NCBI GenBank assembly: GCA_016716965.1
Contig: JADJUP010000032.1
Location: 1-38,439 of the forward strand
From: Sulfuritalea sp.
Lineage (GTDB): Bacteria; Pseudomonadota; Gammaproteobacteria; Burkholderiales; Rhodocyclaceae
DNA: 38,439 nucleotides
Direction of reading: 5' to 3'
This document shows positions 17,715 through 26,543 of this stretch, piece after piece. Under the pieces are notes generated by a model. The model saw only the letters and a program-made list of their open reading frames with translations, did no database searches and was not told the DNA's origin. Position 1 is the stretch's first letter. Each line of letters starts with the position of its first letter. Both the position numbers and the translations under genes were made by a program.

Positions 17715-19466
17715 CTACGCCCCGCCGTCCGGCGCGAGGAAATACGGCGGACAGTACCTGTCGTTGAATCGAATCACATTCCGCCCCGCCGCCTTTGCCT
17801 CGTACATCGCAATGTCGGCCCATTTGAGGATGTCGTCCGTTTGGGCGTCATGGCCGATGAACAGGGTTACGCCGATGCTCACGGTGCATCGATGCTCCAC
17901 CGTGGCATCCGGCCGCCCTCCCTGGCCCACGGTCAGCACATAGGGTTCGGCCAGCCTGAGCCGGATCTTCTCCGCAATCACCCTGGCTTGCGCAGTCGAT
18001 TCGTCCTGGTCGGCATTCAGTTCGCGCAGCATCACGATGAACTCGTCGCCGCCGAAGCGGGCCACCGTATCCATCTGGCGCACGCAACCCAGCAGTCGCC
18101 GTGCGACTTCGACCAGGAGCGAGTCGCCGACCGCATGCCCGTGGCAGTCGTTCAGCGGCTTGAAATTGTCGAGGTCGAGGAACATCAGCGCGCCGTAGCA
18201 TGCGCTGCGCTTGTTTGCGGCCATGCATTGACCCAGGCGGTCGCCGAGCAGGCGCCGGTTGGGCAATCTGGTGAGCGGATCGTAGAACGCCATTTGCCGC
18301 ACTTCGTCTTCCATCTGCTTGCGCTCGGTGATGTCGCGCGACACCACGACGACCCTCTTGGCGCGTCCGTCCTGGTCCCGGATCAGGTTGCCCATCGATT
18401 CCATTTCCCGGATGCTGCCGTTGGCCAGTTGCATGCGGTACTGAATCTGGCGCCCCTTGCCGGTCGCTACCGTGTCCCGGAAAACCTGCCTGACGCGCTC
18501 CCTGTCGTCGGCATGAATCTCGGTGAATGAATCCGTGCCGCGCAAGTCCGTCGCAGTGCCGAAAAAATGGCTGTACGAGGGGCTGTTGTAGATACGGCGG
18601 CCGTCCAGATCGAGCACCGCGATGAAGTCGCCGATGGTCTCCGCGATCAGGTGGAAGAAGTCCTTCTGCTCCTGCAGGGCGGCTTCCGCACACTTGCGCT
18701 CGCTGATGTCGGTGTTGGTTCCCACCAGGCGCAGCGGCTGGCCTTCGCTGCCACGGCTGACCACCATGCCCCGGCCGAGCGTCCATTTCCAGCTGCCGTC
18801 CTTGCACAGCATGCGGAACTCCACCGCGGCCGATGGCGTTTCCCCGGCGATGTGGGCCTGGATTTTCGCCATGACGTCCGCCATGTCATCGGGATGAACC
18901 CGGCTCGACCATTCGGCGGCGGCATTGCCGATTTCATGCTCGGCATAACCCAGCATTCCCTTCCAGCGCCGGGAATACACCGCGGTGCCGGTCTGGATGT
19001 TCCAGTCCCAGACCCCGTCGCCCGCCCCTTCCAGCGCAAATTTCCAGCGCTCCTCGCTTTCCCTCAGGGCGTCTTCGAACTGCTTGCGCTCGGTCACGTC
19101 GCGGCACAGGGACACGATCCGCAGTGAATCGCCGACGCCGACCGTGGTTGCATTGATCTCGACCGGGGTTATGCGGCCATTGCCATCGACATAGTCGATC
19201 ACGAAGTTCCTGATGAAACCGACCCTGGCGCAATGCTCCACGGCCCGGGCGTTCTTTTCTCTCTCGTGCTCCGCGGTCCAGTCCGTGACCGGCCTGCCCA
19301 GGATCTGGCCCAGTTCGCCATGGCCGGTAAGCCGCACATACTCTTCATTTGCATCGAGAACACGGCCAATCGCGTCAATTATCAGATAGCCCGTCCCGGT
19401 TGCCTCGACCAGGGCACGGTACTTCTCTTCGCTGGCTTGCCGCAGATCTGCAGATGTCGTGTCCAT
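17715..19466 (-). CDS. diguanylate cyclase with three PAS sensor domains
   Basis: A protein of 583 residues from the ATG at 19466; a TTG at 19475, with GGGA at good distance, is an alternative start. Three PAS domains each end in a DxTERK- or DISERK-type linker (CRDVTERKQ near residue 125, NTDISERK near 255, SRDITERK near 385). A GGDEF domain follows with DPLTRLPNR, the active-site FGGDEF near residue 472, and an inhibitory RxxD (RQMD) five residues before it, so product feedback is expected. It makes cyclic-di-GMP in response to a PAS-sensed signal; no membrane segment is present, so it is cytosolic. It is monocistronic and convergent with the hydrolase. Confidence 0.92.
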   Translation of the reverse strand: MDTTSADLRQASEEKYRALVEATGTGYLIIDAIGRVLDANEEYVRLTGHGELGQILGRPVTDWTAEHEREKNARAVEHCARVGFIRNFVIDYVDGNGRITPVEINATTVGVGDSLRIVSLCRDVTERKQFEDALRESEERWKFALEGAGDGVWDWNIQTGTAVYSRRWKGMLGYAEHEIGNAAAEWSSRVHPDDMADVMAKIQAHIAGETPSAAVEFRMLCKDGSWKWTLGRGMVVSRGSEGQPLRLVGTNTDISERKCAEAALQEQKDFFHLIAETIGDFIAVLDLDGRRIYNSPSYSHFFGTATDLRGTDSFTEIHADDRERVRQVFRDTVATGKGRQIQYRMQLANGSIREMESMGNLIRDQDGRAKRVVVVSRDITERKQMEDEVRQMAFYDPLTRLPNRRLLGDRLGQCMAANKRSACYGALMFLDLDNFKPLNDCHGHAVGDSLLVEVARRLLGCVRQMDTVARFGGDEFIVMLRELNADQDESTAQARVIAEKIRLRLAEPYVLTVGQGGRPDATVEHRCTVSIGVTLFIGHDAQTDDILKWADIAMYEAKAAGRNVIRFNDRYCPPYFLAPDGGA

Positions 19467-19574
19467 GATTGTCAATCATGTTCCCTGGCCGCCGATCTGT
19501 AAATATCGCGAAAGTGATACCCGTGGCAATGCCGATTCAAGCACTTGCGGGAAAGACGTCTGCCGGACAGCCGT

Positions 19575-20376
19575 CTAGGGCAGGCCCGGAAATTCGCTCC
19601 CCACCCTGCGCTTCATGGTTCGGGCGTAAAGCCCGGGCGCCAGCCGGCTCAGCCACCAGGCCATGCGCGAGGTAGTGTCCGGCAGCAGCAGCGCCCGCCC
19701 CGCCGCCACCGCCAGGAAAATTCGGTCGGCAATCTCCTCGGGCGAGGATTCGCCGCCGGTGGTGATGCGCGGACCGCTGACCGGGGCGCCGCCGCCGTCG
19801 GTGGCGGCGGCGCCGATGCCGGTGCGGATGAAGGACGGGCAGACCACCGTGACGCCGACTCCGGCGCCTTCGACCTCGCTGCGCAGGCTGTCGAAAAAGC
19901 CGTGCAGCGCGTGCTTGCTGGCGGCGTAACCGGTACGGCCGGTCAGCGGCGCAAAGCCGGCGACGCTGGAGATGGCGACGATGAAGCCGCGCCGCACCAC
20001 GATCGGCGCCAGCGCGGCCTGGGTCAGGTTCACCGCACCGAAGAAATTGACTTCCATGACGAGGCGGATCACTTCGGGATCGGTGTCCTGCAACAGGCTG
20101 CGATGGCTGACACCCGCATTGTTGATGAGCCCGTCGAGCACACCGAATTGTGCCAGCGTGCGGGCCACGGCCTTCTCGCAGTCTTTCGCATCGGTGATGT
20201 CGCCCTCAATGGCCAGCACCTCTGCCCCGCTGGCACGCAGTTCGGCGACGAGGACATCGAGCGTCTCTGCATCGATATCGAGCGCGGCAATGCGCGCTCC
20301 GGCGGCGGCATAACGCCGGCACAACGCCGGCACCAGGCCGCCAGCGCGCCAGAGGCCGCCTGCCGCGGCCGGTCAT
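19575..20376 (-). pseudogene. short-chain dehydrogenase/reductase, one frameshift near the N-terminus
   Basis: From residue PALCRRYAAAG onward the frame is a full SDR: ALDID at the end of beta-2, INNAGVS, ISSVAGFAPLTGRTGYAASKHAL with catalytic Ser and YxxxK, and VVCPSFIRTGI. The start is fixed at 20376 because its ATG overlaps the stop of the epimerase gene as ATGA. Between them the glycine-rich loop is split: M-T-G in one frame and AAGGLWRAGG in another, explained by one missing base near 20363-20368. A sequencing error is likely and the gene is probably functional, about 267 residues. It is the last gene of the ThDP/transporter/epimerase operon. Confidence 0.75.
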
Positions 20377-21374
20377 GAGGGACTCACCTTCCGCCCGAAC
20401 GGTGGCCTCCGCCGGCTCATGTGGGCCTTGCCTTGACGCGAGGTACGCCACAGTTCGAACACCTGCGCCGAGGTCAGCCTCGGCACGTAACCGAATTCTT
20501 CCTTCAGGCGCCGGTTGTCGAGTACCGGTCGGTAGCGCAGGAAATCGATCTGTTCCGGGCCGTACTGGGTCAGGCCCAGCACCTTCAGCAGCGACAATGC
20601 CGCCTGCAGCAGGCGGGGAGGAAAGACGACGCAGCGCTTGCCGAGGCGCTCGGCGATCTCGAAGATGCTGAGCTTGCCGTCACCGGCGACATTGAAGATG
20701 CCGGTCACCGGCGAATCGACGCCCTGCACGATGGCACCGACCACGTCCTGGTCGTGGATGAAGACGAAGGGGCTGTCGGAACCGCGGATCGCAATCAGGC
20801 GCGGCTTTTCGAACAGGTCCGTAATCTGGTTGCGCACCGTCGCGCCGAGGATGGTGCCGATGCGGAAGATGACCTGCTCCAGTTGCGGCTGGCTGACACG
20901 GTACTCGGCCAGCATTTCCTCGACCAGGCCCTTGTGCCAGGAATAGGCGAAGCTGAAATTGCCGCGCACCGGATCGGTCTCGGTCAGCCATTCGGGGTTG
21001 TCGGCGTGGTAGCCGTAGGCGGCGCCGGACGATGAAACGATGACCCGCTTCACGTGGTGACTGAGGCAGGCTTCGAGCAGGTTGCGGGTGCCGCCGACAT
21101 CGACGCTGAATTCGAATTCGCGATTGCTCCCTTTCCCGGGCGTGACGATGGACGCCAGGTGCACCACCACCCGCGGCTGGTGGCGGCCGACGATGGCATC
21201 GACCGCGGGTGCGCGGATGTCGGCAGTTTCGTAGATCACGCCGGGCAGTCGCTGCGCGGGTTCGCGCAGGTCGAGCGCAACGACGTCGATGTCGCCGCGC
21301 GCCGCCAGCGCCGCCACCACCTGGCTGCCGAGGTAGCCGGAACTGCCGGTGACGAGGACGCCGGCCGGGTTCAT
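20373..21374 (-). CDS. NAD-dependent epimerase/dehydratase (extended SDR)
   Basis: A protein of 333 residues from the ATG at 21374, whose ATGA overlaps the stop of the transporter gene. The dinucleotide loop is VTGSSGYLGSQV at residues 8-20, an acidic residue follows in VALDLREP, and SSSGAAYGYHADNPEW with AYSWHK supplies Ser and YxxxK. It resembles NDP-sugar epimerases and 3-beta-HSD-like enzymes acting on unknown substrates. Four-base overlaps at both ends show tight translational coupling in the operon. Confidence 0.85.
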   Translation of the reverse strand: MNPAGVLVTGSSGYLGSQVVAALAARGDIDVVALDLREPAQRLPGVIYETADIRAPAVDAIVGRHQPRVVVHLASIVTPGKGSNREFEFSVDVGGTRNLLEACLSHHVKRVIVSSSGAAYGYHADNPEWLTETDPVRGNFSFAYSWHKGLVEEMLAEYRVSQPQLEQVIFRIGTILGATVRNQITDLFEKPRLIAIRGSDSPFVFIHDQDVVGAIVQGVDSPVTGIFNVAGDGKLSIFEIAERLGKRCVVFPPRLLQAALSLLKVLGLTQYGPEQIDFLRYRPVLDNRRLKEEFGYVPRLTSAQVFELWRTSRQGKAHMSRRRPPFGRKVSPS

Positions 21375-22270
21375 GTCGGCGCGCGCCGGCTCCACCAGGT
21401 CGACACCGTCAGCCCGGAAACGATGTGCCAGATGCCCCACCAGGCGGTGACGATGGCCATGCCGCCGAGGCCGTCGAAGAAGTTGAAGATCAGGATCAGG
21501 CCCAGTGCCGAATTCTGGATGCCGACCTCGATCGCCACAGCGCGCCGGTCGCGCTCGGGCAGGCCGCTGAACCTGGCCGCGAAATAGCCGGTGCTCAATG
21601 CCAGCGCGTTGTGGAGGAATACGGCGAAGACGACGAAGCCGACGAAATCGAGAAAGTAACGCCAGTTGGCCGCCAGCGCGCCGATCACGAAAAGGCCGAA
21701 GACGGCGATGGAAAACATCTTGACCGGCTTGTGTGCGCGCTCGACGAATCCCGGAAAGCGATGGCCGGCCCACATGCCGGCGATCATCGGCAGGCCCAGC
21801 AGCAGGAACACGGCGAGCAGCATGTCCAGCGGATCAAGCGCGACCACCTTGAGTATCTTTGCCGTTTCCGGATTCATCCCGCCCCACAGCGAGAGGTTCA
21901 GCGGCGTCATGACGATGGCGACGGCGGTGGACACCGCCGTCATGGTGATCGACAGCGCGGTATTGCCCTTCGCGAAATGGGTGAGGAAGTTCGAGATGTT
22001 GCCGCCCGGGCAGGCCGCCACCAGCATCATGCCCAGCGCGATGCTGGGCGCCGGCTTGATCACCATGACCAGCAGGAAGGTGAAGGCCGGCAACAGCACG
22101 AACTGCCCGGCCAGGCCGATGATGACCGGCTTGGGCATGGTCAGCACCGCCTTGAAGTCGGCCAGCTTGAGGTCGAGCGCGACGCCGAACATCACCAGGC
22201 CGATGATGGCGTTGAGCGCCCAGAGCGAACCCGGATTGAAATTCAGCCGGACCAGGTCCATCTCGTTCAT
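21371..22270 (-). CDS. bile acid:sodium symporter (BASS) family transporter
   Basis: A protein of 299 residues with about nine or ten hydrophobic segments. The family motif AACPGGNISN lies near residue 85, with SITMTAVSTAVAIVMTPLNL after it and the second crossover region VGIQNSALGLIL near residue 255. BASS transporters import organic anions (bile acids, pyruvate, 2-keto acids and similar) with sodium. It starts 25 bases after the ThDP enzyme stop, so it probably imports that enzyme's substrate or exports its product; this is inferred from coupling only. Confidence 0.88.
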   Translation of the reverse strand: MNEMDLVRLNFNPGSLWALNAIIGLVMFGVALDLKLADFKAVLTMPKPVIIGLAGQFVLLPAFTFLLVMVIKPAPSIALGMMLVAACPGGNISNFLTHFAKGNTALSITMTAVSTAVAIVMTPLNLSLWGGMNPETAKILKVVALDPLDMLLAVFLLLGLPMIAGMWAGHRFPGFVERAHKPVKMFSIAVFGLFVIGALAANWRYFLDFVGFVVFAVFLHNALALSTGYFAARFSGLPERDRRAVAIEVGIQNSALGLILIFNFFDGLGGMAIVTAWWGIWHIVSGLTVSTWWSRRAPT

Positions 22271-22295
22271 GGTGTCGCCTCCGCCTGCGTCGGGA

Positions 22296-24047
22296 TTAAG
22301 CCTTCGGTTCCTCGTGCATTTTCTTGAAATGTATCAGACCCGGCGCCCACATGTGCTTTACCGGATCGACGTCGACGTGGATCACGGCACAACCGCCGGT
22401 CGCCAGCGCGCGTTGCAGCGCCGGCTTCAACTGCGCCGGGTCGGACACGCGCTCGCCGTAGGCGCCCATGCTTTCGCCCAGCTTGTCGAACTTGATCTCG
22501 CCGAGGTCGGCCTTGATCGTCTCGTCGGGATCGAGGTGCTTGAAGATCATGGTCTTGATCGGGCGCAGCATGAACTGCTGGTTCATCTTGACCATGCCCC
22601 ACTGCTTGTCGGCGAGCACGATGTAGATCACCTGCGCCTTGTTGCGCACCGCGGTTTCGACTTCCTGCGAATGGAAGCCCATGGCGCCGTCGCCGATGAT
22701 GCAGCACACCGGCTTGCCGGGCCGCGCCAGCGCAGCGGCCACGGCCTGCGAGGTACCGGCGCCAAGCATGCCGAACTTGAAGGTGGAGATCACCGTGTTG
22801 GGCACCGTGACCTTGTGATAGAACATGGCCCAGATCGTCGCGTTGCCGCCGTCGGCAACCAGCACCGAATCGGCCGGGAAGAGTTCCTGGCAAACGGCGC
22901 CGATGTGTGCCGGATGCATCGGCACCGCCATGTCGGCCAGCGCCTTGTCCCAGCCGGCGCGTTCTTCCTGCATGGTTTTGGCGTAGCCGGCGACGCGGCT
23001 GCGGCGGGCATCGAGCTTGAGTTCGTCCCTGCGCCCTTCCAGTTCGGCGGCCAGCGCTTCCAGGAAACGCCTGGCGTCGGCGACGACCGCAAGATCGGCC
23101 GGCTTGTTCAATCCGATGATGTCGGCATCGATATCGACCTGTATCGTCTTCTGCTCCGACGGATGACGCCAGTAGGGCGGCTTGCCCCACCAGTCGGTTT
23201 CGCCGATGCGCGAGCCGAGGATCAGCACCACGTCGGCGTCGTTGCGCACCTTGTGGTTGAGCTTGACGTGGGGCATGGTGATGGCCAGCGGCGAATCCTC
23301 GCTCAACATGCCGCGCGCCGCCCAACTGGTGGTCACCGGCGCGTGCAGCAGCTCGGCGACGCGGCGCAGTGCATCGTAGGCATGGCAATGGATGATGCCG
23401 CTGCCGGCGTGGATCATCGGCGCGCCCGCCGCGATCAGCCAGTCGGCGGCCTGTGATACCTGCTCGAAAGTCGGCGCCGGCGGCACGGCGTTGCGATACT
23501 GGTGCGGCGCCCAGAAGGCGACTTCGGCCTTCTGCTTGCCGTTCATGATGGTCTCCGGCACATCCAGATGCACCACGCCGGGCCGGCCTTCCCAGCTCTT
23601 GCGCAAGGCCTTGCGCATCAGTTCCGGCACGCGGTCGAAGGACGACACCGCCGCGCTCCACTTGCCGATCCTGCCGATCACGCCGCTCTGGTCGAAGCAC
23701 TGGTAGCTGCCGCCGCGATCGGGATACATGATGGTCGGCCGGCGCGCGCTGGTGATCGCCAGCACGCGGTTGCCGTCGGCCTGCTCGACCACCAGGCCGG
23801 GCAGCAGGTTGGCGACGCCGGGGCCGTTGCTGGCCATGCAGACGCCGAGCTTGCCGGTCAGCCGCGCGTAGGTGCCGGCCATGTGCGCGGCGCAGGTTTC
23901 GTGGCGCGGCGTGACGATCTCGATGCCGAGCCGGTGCAGCGCCGAATAGAAACCGAAATAGGTACCGTCGATGATGCCGAAAACCTTCTCGACACCTTCC
24001 TTCTGCAACATGCGGGCGAGGATTTCGCCGCCGCTGATTTCTGCCAT
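22296..24047 (-). CDS. thiamine-diphosphate-dependent enzyme, acetolactate-synthase-like
   Basis: A protein of 583 residues from the ATG at 24047 with AAGGAG six bases upstream; the ATG two codons earlier abuts that site. The N-terminal pyrimidine domain has the catalytic Glu in TPRHETCAAHMAG near residue 50, a central domain has ILGSRIGETDWWG, and the C-terminal PP domain begins CCIIGDGAMGF. The usual Asn-Asn of the ThDP motif is AD here (IVLADKQWGM); the aspartate may still bind magnesium. It belongs to the acetolactate synthase / oxalyl-CoA decarboxylase / benzaldehyde lyase group but the substrate is unclear. It heads the BASS/epimerase/SDR operon. A dispersed repeat copy encodes AVPPAPTF near residue 190. 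Confidence 0.87.
   Translation of the reverse strand: MAEISGGEILARMLQKEGVEKVFGIIDGTYFGFYSALHRLGIEIVTPRHETCAAHMAGTYARLTGKLGVCMASNGPGVANLLPGLVVEQADGNRVLAITSARRPTIMYPDRGGSYQCFDQSGVIGRIGKWSAAVSSFDRVPELMRKALRKSWEGRPGVVHLDVPETIMNGKQKAEVAFWAPHQYRNAVPPAPTFEQVSQAADWLIAAGAPMIHAGSGIIHCHAYDALRRVAELLHAPVTTSWAARGMLSEDSPLAITMPHVKLNHKVRNDADVVLILGSRIGETDWWGKPPYWRHPSEQKTIQVDIDADIIGLNKPADLAVVADARRFLEALAAELEGRRDELKLDARRSRVAGYAKTMQEERAGWDKALADMAVPMHPAHIGAVCQELFPADSVLVADGGNATIWAMFYHKVTVPNTVISTFKFGMLGAGTSQAVAAALARPGKPVCCIIGDGAMGFHSQEVETAVRNKAQVIYIVLADKQWGMVKMNQQFMLRPIKTMIFKHLDPDETIKADLGEIKFDKLGESMGAYGERVSDPAQLKPALQRALATGGCAVIHVDVDPVKHMWAPGLIHFKKMHEEPKA
23467..23489 (+). repeat. short-form dispersed repeat inside the ThDP enzyme gene
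   Basis: AAAGTCGGCGC then CGGCGGCACGGC. With flanks, 22 consecutive bases (from AGTCGGCGCC to GCACGGCG) are identical to the copy after boxA. It is antisense to the gene and in frame, encoding AVPPAPTF at the junction between the pyrimidine and central domains. Confidence 0.55.
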
Positions 24048-24053
24048 GGTCAT

Positions 24054-24329
24054 CTCCTTCCAGGTTTTTGCTGGGGTCCCAGAGGGCGCGGAGCGCGCCG
24101 AGAGCGCCCCCCCCCCCCCCCCCCGCGGCACCCCCCCCGCGCCCCCCCCCGGCCGCCCCCACCAACAAAAACAAACAACCACCCACCCGCCAGGGGCGCA
24201 ACACCGACCGGAAAACAAACTGATCCAGCGTTCTCGGGCGCAATGTTTTTTCGACAGATTAGAGGCTTGAAGCGCAAACCGGCTTGTCGCAGAATACCCC
24301 CTGTTTTGTCATTTCGCGACAATGTGCCC
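24054..24329. other. divergent gap with a C-rich low-complexity tract, possible artefact
   Basis: The gap between the ThDP operon and the AraC gene should hold both promoters. Instead, 24109-24126 or so is a run of about eighteen C, followed by further C runs with only short G interruptions and then a stretch almost lacking G and T (24160-24190). Read on the minus strand this is G/T-only low complexity, as produced by failing two-colour sequencing reads. I could not find convincing promoters here. The join between left and right should be treated with care. Confidence 0.65.
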
Positions 24330-25397
24330 ATGGCGCTTCCGCAAGCCCTCGACATCAGTCCCCTCACACCCGGCGTCGGCGCGGGTTATGCGCGCCGGCT
24401 GTTCGACCTGGTCGAACGCTTCGGCCTGCCGCGCGCGGCACTGACCCGGCACGCCGCCGCCAGGCTCGACGGCTGGGAGCCGACGCAGCCGCGAATTCCG
24501 CTCCCCGCGCTGCTGGCGTTATTCCAGTCGGCGCTGACGCTGACCGGACGGCGCGACCTCGGTCTGGAGTTCGGCCGGCAGGTGCGCCCGGACACCTTCG
24601 ACGTACTCGGCTACGCGCTGATGACCTGCCGCAACCTGGGCGAGGCGATCGGCCTGGTGCCACTGTATCGCCGTGTGGTGTTCGATCCAGGCTACAGCGA
24701 AACGCATTTCAGCCGGGAAGGCGCCAACGTCAAGCTGGCCTGGGTCATCCTGCCCGAAGCGGCGCAGGCCGGACTGCCCTACAGCGAATTGCTGGCCGAA
24801 TCGCTGATCGCCAGCTGGTACGGCCTCGGCCGCTGGATCACCGGCGCTGAAATGCCCCTGCGCGAGGTGCGCTTTCGTCACGCAGCACCGGAAGACCCCC
24901 TGCCCTTCGCCAATTTCTTCGGCTGCCCGGTACGCTTTGCCGCCGGCGAAAACGCGCTGCTGTTCGCCGCCGCCCTGCTCGCGCAACCGCTGGTGCAGGC
25001 CGACGCCGAGCTCAACCTGGCGATGTGCGACGAAGCGCGCAAGGCCATCGCACGACGCAGCGGCGAAACCCCCATCGCCGCGCAAGTCCGGCAGATGCTC
25101 GCGCCGCTGCTGCCCAAATGCGAGGCGACGCTGGAACACGTCGCTGCGGGCATGGGCATCACGCCGCGCACCCTGCAACGCCGTCTCGCCAGCGCCGACT
25201 TCTCCTTTCAGGCGGTGCTCGACGACACGCGCCGCGAACTGGCGCAGGTTTACCTGCGCGACGCCGCGCTGTCGGCGCTGGATGTCGCGCTGCTGCTGGG
25301 CTACGCCGAGCAAAGTTCCTTCACCCGCGCCTTCCGCCACTGGCTGGGCACCACGCCGTCGGCATGGCGTGTCCGGCACGCCACGCCATCCCGCTGA
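24330..25397 (+). CDS. AraC-family transcriptional regulator (OruR/ArgR-like, Arabinose_bd N-domain)
   Basis: A protein of 355 residues. The N-terminal 230 residues follow the 'Arabinose_bd' ligand domain (LPALLALFQSALTLTGRRDLGLEFG, FDVLGYALMTCRNLGEAI, LLAESLIASWYGLGRWI). The C-terminal AraC DNA-binding domain has two HTH units (EHVAAGMGITPRTLQRRL, then ALLLGYAEQSSFTRAFRHWLGTTPSAWR). It is divergent from the ThDP/BASS/epimerase/SDR operon, the usual arrangement for a dedicated regulator. The ligand is unknown. The ATG at 24330 has no strong ribosome site. Confidence 0.88.
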   Translation: MALPQALDISPLTPGVGAGYARRLFDLVERFGLPRAALTRHAAARLDGWEPTQPRIPLPALLALFQSALTLTGRRDLGLEFGRQVRPDTFDVLGYALMTCRNLGEAIGLVPLYRRVVFDPGYSETHFSREGANVKLAWVILPEAAQAGLPYSELLAESLIASWYGLGRWITGAEMPLREVRFRHAAPEDPLPFANFFGCPVRFAAGENALLFAAALLAQPLVQADAELNLAMCDEARKAIARRSGETPIAAQVRQMLAPLLPKCEATLEHVAAGMGITPRTLQRRLASADFSFQAVLDDTRRELAQVYLRDAALSALDVALLLGYAEQSSFTRAFRHWLGTTPSAWRVRHATPSR

Positions 25398-25429
25398 ACT
25401 GCAGCGTCCACGCCCAGGGAGAAAATGCC

Positions 25430-26524
25430 ATGCGCCACCTCATCATCCTTGCCCTGTTGCTCTGCCCGGCGTTTGCCGCCGCGCAGAAGCTCGAAAGCAT
25501 CAGGCTGCCGCCGGGCTTTTCGATCGAAACCTGGGCGAAGGTCGACAACGCGCGCCAGATGGCGCTGGGCGGCACCAGTGAAAAAGGCGGGGTGCTCTAC
25601 GTCGGCTCGCGCGGAGCGGGCAAGGTGCACGCGGTACGCTTCGACGCCGGCTACCGCGCAGGCACCGTGACGCGCATCGCCGACGGCCTCGACATGCCCA
25701 GCGGGCTGGCGTGGAAAAACGGCTCGCTGTTCGTCGGCGCCGTGAATCGCATCCTGCGCTATGACGATATCGACCGTCGCATCGACGCGCCGCCGGCGCC
25801 GGTGGTTGTCACCGACAGCCTGCCGCGCGAGACGCACCACGGCTGGAAGTTCATCGCCTTCGGCCCCGACGGCAAGCTTTACGTGCCGGTCGGCGCGCCC
25901 TGCAACATCTGCGAACCCGGCGAACCCTACGCCGCGATGCTGCGCATGAACGCCGACGGCACCGGGCGCGAAGTGTTCGCGCGCGGCATCCGCAACAGCG
26001 TCGGTTTCGATTGGAGCCCGGTGGACGGCTCGCTGTGGTTCACCGACAACGGCCGCGACCTGCTCGGCGACGATGTCCCGCCCGACGAACTGAATCGCGC
26101 GCCGCGCGCCGGCATGCATTTCGGCTATCCGTATTGCCACGGCGGCGAGATCGCCGATCCGCAATACGGCGCGCGGCGCAAGTGCGCCGACTTCGAGCCG
26201 CCGGCACAGAAGCTCGGCCCGCACGTGGCGGGATTGGGCATGCGCTTCTATACCGGCACGATGTTCCCCGCGGAGTACCGCAACCAGATCTTCATCGCCG
26301 AACACGGCTCCTGGAACCGTTCGAAGAAGATCGGCTACCGGATCTCGCTGGTGCGCGTCAAGGACGGCAAGGCGGTCGCCTACGAAACCTTCGCCAGCGG
26401 CTGGCTGCAGGGCGAATCGGCCTGGGGCCGGCCGGCCGACGTTTTGGTGCTGCCCGACGGCTCGCTGCTGGTGGCCGACGATCAGGCGGGGGCGATCTAC
26501 CGCATCAGCTACCGGGCGCGCTGA
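25430..26524 (+). CDS. periplasmic PQQ-dependent sugar dehydrogenase-like protein (sorbosone dehydrogenase)
   Basis: A protein of 364 residues with signal peptide MRHLIILALLLCPAFAAA-Q. It has the six-bladed beta-propeller pattern of soluble glucose/sorbosone dehydrogenases: LPPGFSIETWAKV, GGVLYVGSRGAGKVHAV, GLDMPSGLAWKNGSLFV, THHGWKFIAFGPDGKLYVPVG, ARGIRNSVGFDWSP, LWFTDNGRD, and IAEHGSWNRSKKIGYR. A CNIC pair and several other cysteines are present. It would oxidize a sugar or aldehyde in the periplasm. It starts 32 bases after the AraC gene and may be co-transcribed. Ends convergent with the bacteriohemerythrin gene. Confidence 0.85.
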   Translation: MRHLIILALLLCPAFAAAQKLESIRLPPGFSIETWAKVDNARQMALGGTSEKGGVLYVGSRGAGKVHAVRFDAGYRAGTVTRIADGLDMPSGLAWKNGSLFVGAVNRILRYDDIDRRIDAPPAPVVVTDSLPRETHHGWKFIAFGPDGKLYVPVGAPCNICEPGEPYAAMLRMNADGTGREVFARGIRNSVGFDWSPVDGSLWFTDNGRDLLGDDVPPDELNRAPRAGMHFGYPYCHGGEIADPQYGARRKCADFEPPAQKLGPHVAGLGMRFYTGTMFPAEYRNQIFIAEHGSWNRSKKIGYRISLVRVKDGKAVAYETFASGWLQGESAWGRPADVLVLPDGSLLVADDQAGAIYRISYRAR

Positions 26525-26543
26525 GCGACCCTGCTGGTTTCGG

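Noticed and set aside
25180..25202. Near-perfect match to the short repeat (GAAGTCGGCGC, TGGCGAGACGGC on the minus strand) in the AraC gene
   Set aside because: The codons spell QRRLASADFSF, the conserved DNA-binding helix region of the AraC family, so the match can arise from conserved protein plus GC-rich codon use. It also warns that some coding copies could be chance.
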